In this document: positions 45,431 through 54,900 of the stretch, one piece after another
How positions within the stretch are numbered: position 1 is the stretch's first letter
How the letters are laid out: every line of letters begins with the position of its first letter
Assembly (NCBI RefSeq): GCF_019703515.2
Contig: NC_059346.1
Location: 56,246,001 to 56,310,000, forward strand
Direction of reading: 5' to 3'
Length of the DNA stretch: 64,000 nt
From: Myxocyprinus asiaticus
Taxonomy: Eukaryota > Chordata > Actinopteri > Cypriniformes > Catostomidae
Notes under the pieces: model-generated
Database searches by the model: none
Told to the model about the DNA's origin: nothing
Seen by the model: the letters and a program-made list of their open reading frames with translations, nothing else
Made by a program: the position numbers and the translations under genes

Positions 45431-47077
45431 CTTTATAGGAGCACATATATTCAAAAAACTCTCATATTGTCCATTTACTTATTTCATGCATTTTTGATGC
45501 AAATTTAAAGATTTTATACATAATCAGGGTATTCGGGGAGTAACGGAATACATGTACCAGTGTTACATATTTAAAATACAAAATATGAGTTACTGAATTC
45601 CACTACAGTTACAATTGAAATAACTGGTAATCAGAATACAGTTACTTTCAAAAAGTATTTTGATTACTGAAGAGATTACTTTGCATTTTATTGTCATTTG
45701 TTTCATTTTATATGTTGTCTATTCAGTTGGAAAACTTTTGAATGAAGCGATCTGAAGAGGGTTTAAACAGTGGGTAAAGTGGAATGTGTTAACTGATGTG
45801 TTGCAATCATACGAGCAGACATAAGGTGCTCTCACGCTGTTGTGAGTGAAAAGGTGGATCTGACACCACTGAAAGTGTTAAAAATCGCTCTAACAGATGA
45901 AATATAAATCCAATAAATACACGATTACAAGGCATTTTTATGTGGTTTGGGTATTTTTAAGTCAAGTCATTTTTATTTGTATAGCGCTTTTCACAACACA
46001 CATCATTTCAAAGCAGCTTTACAGAAAATCATGCATTAATAAAAACTGAAACTGTAATATCTGTAAAGTCTTAGAGTGATCATTGTGTAATTTAATTAAA
46101 TGATAATTGTATTTAGAACTCCTGTGAGCAAGCTGAAGGCGACTGTGGTGAGGAACACAAAACTCCATAAAATGTTGGTTAATGGAGAAAAACAACCTTT
46201 GGGAGAAACCACACTCACTGTGGGGACCAGTTCCCCTCTGGCTAACCAGCATGAATATAATGCCAATATTAGTTATTTATGTGCAGTGCAGGTCATGGTT
46301 TAAGATTAGTAAACTAAGTGTTAAGGTCCAGTGTTTAGAAAAAAATATTTTTTATGAACTGTAAGATTAATGACTAATGTCTTTGAAGTCCATCCTGGAT
46401 TAACTGCATTTAGCCATCATCACTCAGAGACACATAGCAGTGGAGTCTGACACCAAGCAGGAACAGAGCTGGATCTGGCCAGCTCTGGTAACTGGTTGAG
46501 ACATGGAAACAAATATAATAATATTAGCATAGATGTCATTACATTTTATGCAGATTTATAGATCATGATAGATGATTCTGGTTCCGGCACACCAAACTAA
46601 AGCAGCCTAATTGTGAGTTGATGGATAAATTAGGTGTATGCCTGGTTAAATAGATGAGTCTTTAGTCTAGATTTAACTGAGTGAGTGTGTCTGCGTCCTG
46701 AACAGAGCGAGGAGTTAATAATATTAAGAAGAGGTTCTGAGATTACAGGGAATACCTCTTTTAAGAGCTTAGTTGGTATTGGATCTAACATGCATGTTGT
46801 GGCTTTTGATTTTTTGATAAGTTTTGTTAGCTCTTCATGACCTATGACAGGAAGGATTGAAGTTGCTCATGAGGAAAATTATGAGACACTGTTTTCTGAG
46901 GTGCTGTGACAGTTGGTTACATAGTTCCAATTTTATTTCTGATTATTTAAATTTTATCAGTAAAGAAATTCATGAAGTCAATACTATTGTGCTGCGACGG
47001 AATATCTGGTTCAGTCGATGCTTTATTCCTAACCAATTTAGCCACAGTACTGAATAAACACCTAGGATTGTTATTTT

Positions 47078-47489
47078 CTATGAGTTTGCTAAAATATGAT
47101 GACCTGGCAGCTTTAGGGCCTGTCTGTAGCTACAAACACTATCCCATGCACCGCAAAATACCTCTAATTTTGTATTCTTCCACTTGCGCTCCATTTTCCA
47201 AGCTGCTCTGTTGAGAGCATGAGTGTGATCATTGTACCATGGTGTGGGGCTTTTTTCTTGAATTGTCTTTAATCGAAGGGGTGTGACACTATCAAGAATG
47301 CTAGAGAAGACTGCATTTATATTTTCTGTTATTACATCAAGTTCTTCTAGACTTATTGGCTTACTGAGTATGTGAGACAGTTCTGGAAGATTATTATTGA
47401 AGCTATCTTTAGTGGCCGAAAGAATAGTTCTACCTGAACAATAATGTGGTGTAGATTGAGTGAAATTAGCTGATCGCAGCAAACAAGAG
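47078..47489 (-). pseudogene. LINE ORF2 segment between endonuclease and RT
   Basis: Open for about 134 codons: LRSANFTQSTPHYC, LPELSHILSKPISLEELDVI, AVFSSILDSVTPLRLKTI and SPTPWYNDHTHALNRAAWK. The last pattern (PWYN...LNRAAWKMERKW) is characteristic of the region preceding RT in fish L2-type LINEs. It belongs to the LINE at 45958-49385. Confidence 0.65.
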
Positions 47490-47494
47490 ACGAG

Positions 47495-47815
47495 TGTGAC
47501 AAGGAGGAGGGCAGCGCCGGGCCGTTAGGATGGACGCCTGGGTCTGAGTTACCGCAATCAGCCAGGAAAGGGTTAAAGAGGAGCCGGAGACGCCAGTTTG
47601 GAAGAGAGAGGGAGGTGCACACAGCCGCTAAACGTGTGCATTCCGCCTGTTGGACTAAAAATTCATCAGAATGAGAGAGCATACGGAGCTGTGTGTGTGC
47701 TGTGGTTTTGTTATGCTGAAAAGCAGTTTTATGTTGTGTTGAATTAAAAGTCTTTCGGTTGTAAACCCGGTTCCTTCTTCCTCCTTTACGATGAACAAGA
47801 GACCTGTCTACCACA
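47495..47815 (+). repeat. Left LTR of mini-element
   Basis: 321 bp. It contains gaattaaaag (polyadenylation-like) and aaacccggttcct near its end. It aligns along its length with 48277-48596, with scattered substitutions. Confidence 0.88.
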
Positions 47816-48074
47816 GTGGTGCTGAAACCCGGGATTGGAGGAAGACTCGCCATCAGAGAGCCCTTGGCGCTGACGGAGTTTCGCAATGCTGAGGAGATGA
47901 TCGATCCGGTGGAACTGGACAGGTTCATCAGCAGGCTACAGGAAGGGACGGCTGAGGGTTCCAGTGCCATTGCCCAGTACCGCTGAGGACCGCTGTGCAG
48001 CTGGCTGAGGGCCGAATAGTGGCGTGGTTGGGAACCGGAGTTTTTCCTTTCTTTTTCACTTCTCTTTTTCTTAC

Positions 48075-48101
48075 CTCTCTCTCTCTCTCTCTCTCTCTCT
48101 C
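48075..48101. repeat. (TC)n tract
   Basis: CT/TC microsatellite in the interior of the LTR mini-element. Confidence 0.9.
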
Positions 48102-48276
48102 GGGCTCTCCAGCTCTCTTTCCCTCTCCCTCCCCTCATCCTACTCATGTTCCCAGGAGGCGGGGAAGACCAGCTGGTGGAAGGATGGCCGAAAAAGCAAC
48201 ACCTCCACTCCAGGTAGGAAGGGAGGGAGTAAGTCAGGCCAGTTGGTTCCCCGGCATGAATCGGGCATTGGGGGTA

Positions 48277-48596
48277 TGTGATGAGGAGAGGGCGGGGCCG
48301 GGCCATTAGGATGGACACCTGGCACTGAGTTACCGCAATCAGCCAGGAGAGGGATAAAGAAGAGCTGGAGACGCCAGTTCGGGAGAGAGAGGGAGGTGCA
48401 TACAGCCGCTAAACGTGTTCATTCCGCCTGTTGGACTGAAAAGTCATCTGAATGAGAGAGCACATGGAGCTGTGTTTGCATTATGGTTTTGTTATGCTGA
48501 AAAGCAGTTTTATGTTGTGTTGAATTAAAAGTATTTTGGTTGCAAACCCGGTTCCTGCTTCCTCCTTTACGATGAGCAAGAGATCTGTCTGCCACA
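48277..48596 (+). repeat. Right LTR of mini-element
   Basis: 320 bp, direct copy of the left LTR. A purine-rich stretch (ggaagggagggag, about 48217-48230) precedes it, though it does not abut the LTR as a standard polypurine tract would. Confidence 0.88.
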
Positions 48597-49641
48597 ATGA
48601 GATAATGATCTGATATGTCATTGCTTTGCGGTACAATTTCTTTAGTCTCAACATCAACTCCATATGACAGAATTAAATCTAACGTATTATTATGGTGATG
48701 AGTTGGTCCTGTCACATTTTGTCTGACTCCAAGAGAGTTGAGAATATCAATACATGCTAATCCCAATGTGTCATTTTCATTATCTATGTGAATGTTGAAG
48801 TCACCAACAATTAAAGCTCTATCTACATTAACTACTAGATCTGATAGAAAATTTGCAAATTCACCAAGGAAAAGAAAAATCTACATTTAGCATTAGCCAG
48901 CAATTGTAAATTTGATCTGATGTCTGACGCTCGAGCCCCGGAAATGCATTTAACAATGGTGGCTGGAGTCTCTATTTCCACGTTCCTTACAATAGAATCA
49001 CCAATTATTAAGGCTCTTTCAACATGATTCTCAGTGGGTGCCTCACTGCGTAGGGAGAATCAATTGGAAACCCTAACAGGAATGGGAGAGTGGTGTCGCT
49101 TTGCTGAGGGAGTATGCCGCTAAAACGTCACCCAAACACCCTGCTGCGGGGGCTCTAGAGCCGGAACCAAAGTGTGTGTGTTGCTCGCTGTATTACCTGC
49201 ATCCGAAACAGTATCTACCGGCTTCTCTTTCTCACTGACCTCCACTAGATTCATGTCTCTAACTCATTAACCTTCTCCGTCAGCCTGACTAATTCCTTAC
49301 ATTTATCACATGTGAATCCCTCACTGCTGACGGAAGAAGCTATTGTAAACATGTGGCATGCAATGCGGGAAGAAATAACATGAGTGAATGCCATGACTTA
49401 CCACAATTGTTTGTTGCTATTGTTATGGTTGTTCTTGAGTGGTGAAGGTTTGAGATCTATGTGGTTCGATGTGGTTCCTGATCAGCAGATGTTTGAGATT
49501 TATGCAATAATCCCTGTAAAGCACAGTGGAGAAAATGAATGCACCAGAATCCACAAACAATCGGAGGAAGATGTTTTTGAGTAAATTCTGTGGGGTTTTG
49601 AAGTAAGTTTGGAGCATCAGAAATAGTTCCTTATGTACATT

Positions 49642-50060
49642 TGTCACACCTCTATCGGTCTCCCCATCATCTGCCATCACCTGTTCTAACTCTCCCTCGT
49701 TCTAATGGTTTCACTGAACTCATTATCACTCACACCTGTTTACAGTCAACCTGGACTCTATTTGTTAGCTCCACTATTCACTTGGACTTTGTCTAGTCTC
49801 ATCAGACCATACTGTTTGCTATTCAGCTTCAGTATTCTCATTGTGGATTATTATATTCATCATCTTTGTGGATTTATTATTATTTGTCAACTTTGTGGAT
49901 CATTGCCTTCATCATCTGACGTGTGAACTGTTTTCTTCGTTGTGTGGATTATCATTTCTTCGTTTCCTGTTTGTGTTTGCTGATTTCTGTGTTGCTGTCA
50001 ATAAAGTCCCTGCAACTGGATTCAACCACATCTCACTGTGTTCGTTGTCTTTCCGTGACA
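49642..50060 (+). mobile_element. Solo LTR
   Basis: Starts tgtcacacc and ends ccgtgaca (419 bp), with caataaag near 49998 as a polyadenylation signal. Perfect 5-bp duplication acatt on both sides (49637-49641 and 50061-50065). No second LTR or interior follows, so it is the product of LTR-LTR recombination. It is unrelated in sequence to the LTRs at 47495 and 26405. Confidence 0.8.
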
Positions 50061-50786
50061 ACATTTAGCATTATGTCAAGGTAAAATGGTATTTCAAGCC
50101 ATTAGATGCACTTGTTACCAATTGCAGTTATATTTTATAATGAATTCTATCAAGAAAATCCACATTAGATCTTTTTTCCTCGAGTAAGACCTTTGATATT
50201 AGTGCAAAGATGTACCGCAAAAATATTACTCTTAATAAGAATTTTTTACTTTTTTTTTTCTGTAAGAAATAAAATCTTATAAATCCTTAAAATACATTTA
50301 TTTGAGAAGCTACACTGCATAAGATATTTAGGCTTTTTCAGAGCACATTTTTTATTTTTTATTTTACTGTACTGGAAGAATTTTCTTCACGTTTTTAACT
50401 TGTTTATAGTCAAAAACAAGTGAAAAAATCTGCCAGTGCTAAAGAAGTTATCCAAAGTATTTAGATTACATTACTGACGATGAGTAATCTAACGGAATAC
50501 ATTACAAGTTACATTTTACAGCATGTAATTTGTAGTGGAATACTTTTTAAAAGTAACCCTGCCAACCCTGTACATAATGCAGTGTTGTAGTGTAAATGCA
50601 GCACCCATTAAGAACTATGGCGGCCATCTATCTCAGAGTCTGGCTGTCATAACTCTTCCAATCTCTTCTTGTCGTTATTCATCATCTTTATCCTCCACTT
50701 CTGTGACGTGATGCACTGCTTGCTTTGCTGAGCAGACAGTGGCCTTGTTTCCCATTGGAGAGGGCCATTGTAATAGGATAGGTGAG

Positions 50787-51046
50787 GGATTACAGGTAAG
50801 ATGCCCAAGTCCTCTAACTTTGGCCAAATCCAGTGTGTCTCACCCAACCATGGGCATAGAGGTGCAAAGGCACCACTCTCACCAGTGAGTGGGAATCTGG
50901 CTAATTTTACAGACACAACAGGGGAACACCACTCAGAAATTTGGACTGACCTTTGGACTACAATATAAACAAGAATAGAAGCTGTGTTGCTTGGACTGAA
51001 TTGATCTGATCTTATATTCTAGCACACAAGGAAATATTACGGATTA
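50787..51046 (+). promoter_or_regulatory. Possible CRX/OTX sites upstream of rom1
   Basis: GGATTA, the core recognised by the photoreceptor homeodomain factors CRX/OTX, occurs at 50787-50792 and 51041-51046, the latter about 170 bp before the rom1 ATG. Photoreceptor genes of this family are known CRX targets. Two hexamers in 0.5 kb can occur by chance, so this is suggestive only. The region 50579-51216 holds no coding sequence. Confidence 0.3.
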
Positions 51047-51216
51047 CCCAAATTATTCACCTTTGCACAGAACATTGACTCTCCAACAGTTTCAGTGTCT
51101 GTGGAGGAGACTTAATTTCAGGAACTCTTTCAAAGAATTCACAGTGCATCCAAGTTTGAACACACCTCTCAATTTCTTCCTTTTTTCTCAAGTCTCCATC
51201 ATTAAACTCTTTCATC

Positions 51217-51911
51217 ATGGTTGTGGGTAAGATGAAGTTAACTTTTCAGAAAAGGGTCAAGTTGGCCCAGGGTTTATGGCTGCTCTCATGGATGGCAACT
51301 CTGGGTGGAGCGGTTACCTTCACTTTAGGATGCTTCCTAAAGACTGAACTTCGAAGGAGGGGAGAGGTATCCATAGGCATCTTGTTATTTACCTAAATAA
51401 ATAAATTTTTGTATACAGGTAAATAGTGATCAGTTTTGAACTTGAAATTGCTATGAATAAATTCAATGATAAGATTAAGTAATGTTAGGTTTGCTAACAA
51501 TGAACTTCTAATAACGGTACACTTTTTCTGTAACAGCTTTCCTTTTGTGCAAAAAGTACTTTTTAGACCTTTTTTTGATAAAAGTTTATGGATTTAAAAT
51601 TGTACATTTTGACTAATGTTTGAATATATAAATATAGTACAAGGGCTCTAATAAACATGTCTTGAAATATCTGGCATGGATTAACCTATGTGAATATAAA
51701 TATTATCTAAGCTGGCCTTAATAGGCTTAAGGAGCCATCCTTTACAAATACGCTCTTCAACAGTCTAGATGTGAAATTATCAACCTACTGAAGAAGATGG
51801 GTATCCGTCTTAACCAGGGCATACATGATTACCTAGATTTTCAAACCAGACTACCCAGCTGGGTGATTATATTCACATATATATGTTCATTTAATGCATG
51901 TTGATAACCCA

Positions 51912-51981
<70 letters not shown>

Positions 51982-54900
51982 GCATATATAGATCTCTGAG
52001 AGTGTTTCATCTGGAAAGAATCACATTCTAATTAACATCTGATTAAATCTAAAAAAGCAGATTTACATAAATTCTAAATCTTAAATGTCTCAATGACATC
52101 TACTGAATGTCCTTGTAACATCCGTGTAGATGTTCTCCATTATAGTTCAAAGTTCCATGGAAAGACAAATTGTAAATGACCACCACAAAAAAAAAAAAAA
52201 AAAAAAAAAGAAAAGAGAATTATGATATTATAATAGAAATTGAATTGTTATATATCCAAACATTGTGGCGAGATTATCAGCTCTGCAATTTTTAATATCT
52301 CAGCTCTGTAGGTTCATACAATGCAAGTGAATGGTGGCCAGAACTTTGAAGGTTCAAAAAAGATTTTAAAGGCAGAATAAAAAGTAATACATACGACTCC
52401 AGTGGTTAAATCCATGTCTTCAGAAGTGATATCATAGATAGTAGGTGAGAAACAGATCGATATTTAAGTCCTTTTTTACTTTAAATCTCCATTTTTACTT
52501 TAACTTCCACATTCTTCTTCTTTTATTTTTGCCGATTCACATTCGTTATGCATATCGCCACCTACTGGGAAAGGATGAGAAAGAAAAGTTGTATGGACCA
52601 ACAGAGCTAAGATATTCATCTTAAAATCTTTGTTTGTGTTCAGCAGGTGAAAGAAAGTCATACATATCTGGAATGGTATGAGTGTGAGCAAATGATGAGA
52701 GAATTTTCATTTTTGGGTGAACTATCCCTTTAAATATCATGAACTAACAATGAACAAATACAGTACATCACAGTAACCTGTTAACATACCCCATAAGTAA
52801 CAGACTACCTTGAATCTCTCTATAAACATAATGAAATCAAAATCAGAACTTGTTAATGTACCAGCCAGTGGTTCACTCACAATTTATTGACAACACTTGG
52901 CCAATATCAATGGTATTCGACTTACAGTATTCCATTTGAGAGTTGTTCATCAAATTGCTCATCTTCCAAAAACTGTAAACTCAACAAACCAGATATCACA
53001 ATGGACACAATAAGCACATTGCAATCAAACCAACATATGCTTGTCTTTTAGGTAATGGATAACACAGACATCCACTGTGTGCCCAACACCTTGATGATTG
53101 TGGGTCTGGCTTCGATGGTCATCAATTACTTTGCTGGTCGAATTTGCCAGGACGCCCTAGATGCTGGGCGTTTCCCACGATGGAAGACCTTCTTAAAGCC
53201 CTATTTTGGATGCTCAGTATTCTTCACCACCCTCATGCTGATCTCAGTCATCTTGAGTTACGTCATGAAAGGCAGTCTGGAGACCTCCTTGAAGATTGGG
53301 CTAAAAAATGGCATCCGCTTCTACAAGGACACTGACACCCCTGGCCGTTGCTTCCAGAAGCAGACCATGGACCACCTTCAGATGGAGTTCCAGTGCTGTG
53401 GTAACAATGACTACAAAGATTGGTTTGAGGTGCAGTGGATCAGCAACCGTTACCTGGATTTCAGCACTAAGGAAGTTAAGGAGTGAGTCAATGAGTAAAT
53501 TATAAGTCCCTGGTATATTGAACACCTGGTATTAACATCCGTCTTAACATCAAAATTTCAGTAAATACAAGTAATCAACTAAAACAACAATAAGCATTCC
53601 GCTCAAAACGTCACATTTGTGGTCAAATTGTAGTGTAATTTCTGGGACTCTAGTAGCATCAAATAGAATTGCAAAGATAATGATTGTTTTCAGACAGGTT
53701 TTCTCAACAATCCCAATGTCACTGGTCAAAAAAAATAAAAAAATAATGGTCACGCTTTTGGTTGAGCCATTGATGCTGTGTCTGGCTGTTTGGGATGCCT
53801 AAACAAATGCCATATACCTCTCAGGGACAACCTACAAATGTCCTATAGATGTCTCTGCATATTTAAATGGGATAGGAGAAAGTATTTCAACATTTAAATA
53901 CTTACATCACCTTTAAGTTCAAGTATTTTTAGGAGGAACAGAATGCCGACTTTTGTGCGCTTTATCAACATGTACAAACACATTAACGTAGTGATGTTTG
54001 TCATGAAATCAGAGACCCTCCCTTCAAAGAAATCCAATCTCAAGTGGTCACAGGAGACACATTTGAGATGCATGACATTATTAGGTGTAAGCGCCAATGT
54101 TCAGGCTGAAGATTTTGATTGGATTTTTAGAGACAAATGTTAATACCAGATGCAAATAGGGCCTGTTGAAAATACAGTAAGTCAGTAAAGGCTCGATTAC
54201 ACTACATGACTTAAACAACAATGTTAGCCCCGATTTGCAGACAGGCCAAGTTGGTGCTCATGGGCACTAGTCGATGCATGTTGGGCTTGTTTCCACATGA
54301 ATTTGTGTTCGGATTGTATCCACTTGACAGTTGGGTTGTGTATCATCCTCAGTCGTTTGGTATGTGATGGCCAGTTTTTATATGTAGTCATTTACAAAAT
54401 CGGTAACTAGTATTTTTAGAATCTGTTCAGATTTTAAAAGTTGTGTAGTATAATCCAGCCTTAAGTCATTGTAAATACAACACTATTGTGTTTGAGTGAA
54501 GTCAAGACCCTAAAGACCAAGTCAAGTCAAGTGTTTTTTGGGGTTCCACTGGTGAATAATGCAACTAGCCAGACTTTGCACTGATTCAAGTTTTTTTCAC
54601 TCTCCCTCCCTTTCTCAATCCTCAATACTCCAGTCGCATTAAAAGCAATGTGGATGGCCGTTACCTGGTTGACGGTGTGCCCTTCAGTTGCTGCAACCCT
54701 AGTTCCCCCAGACCCTGTATCCAATACAAAATCACCAACGACACTGCCCACTACAACTATGAGCACAAGACCGAAGAACTCAACATCTTCACTCACGGTT
54801 GCAGAGAAGCCCTGGTCAACTATTACATGGGGCTGATGAACACCATAGGAGCTGTAGTACTGTCCGTCTTTCTGATTCAGGTATGTTGTCAAATGTAGTT

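Larger units (their letters stand above)
47495..48596 (+). mobile_element. LTR mini-element (Gypsy-like, TRIM-size) inserted in the LINE
   Basis: Two direct LTRs of about 320 bp (47495-47815 and 48277-48596), starting tgtga and ending ccaca, flank a 461-bp interior. Directly after the left LTR comes the primer-binding site tggtgctgaaacccggga (from 47817). The interior has one short frame around 47840-47985 (MIDPVELDRFISRLQEG, ending Tyr-Arg-stop) and a CT-rich tract, but no protease, RT or integrase. The 5-bp flanks are acgag (47490-47494) and atgag (48597-48601), one transition apart. Removing element plus one flank keeps the LINE frame open, supporting a simple insertion. Confidence 0.88.
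45958..49385 (-). mobile_element. Internally deleted L2/CR1-like LINE with esterase-type ORF1
   Basis: Minus-strand order: ORF1 piece with CDKCKELVRL (about 49310) and ALIIGDSIVRNVE (about 49000), the GDS block of the SGNH esterase found in CR1/L2 ORF1; endonuclease C-terminus with GDFNIH and NDISDHYLI (48880-48602); after the LTR insertion LRSANFTQS... to LKLPGHHI (47489-47080); RT start with KSKATTCMLDPIP (about 46790); then a jump to the ORF2 tail VKSRLKTHLFNQAY (about 46680) and the 3'UTR ending ataaaaatgacttgactt at 45960. Two internal deletions remove the esterase/endonuclease junction and the RT catalytic core. The 5' border is uncertain (49385-49580). Confidence 0.75.
45525..50570. 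mobile_element. hAT-type element (5 kb) carrying nested retroelements
   Basis: Left end cagggtattcggggagtaac and right end agtaaccctgccaaccctg are inverted. Identical 8-bp flanks tacataat lie at 45517-45524 and 50571-50578. Both ends continue with the ggaatacat/gtattcc-rich subterminal sequence of a common fish MITE. The hAT parts (about 45525-45957, about 49580-49636 and about 50066-50570) have no transposase frame. Everything in between is later insertion: an L2/CR1 LINE, an LTR mini-element inside that LINE, and a solo LTR. It separates rom1 from its relic exon. Confidence 0.85.
51367..53051. other. rom1 intron 1
   Basis: AT-rich intron with a (TA)n tract, an A-run at 52188-52209, and a truncated GGGATAGTTCACCC element; no other gene seen. 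Confidence 0.6.

Noticed and set aside
47353..48318. 321-codon minus-strand frame
   Set aside because: It runs antisense through both the LTR mini-element and the LINE border; the Arg/Glu-rich part is just the CT microsatellite read backwards.
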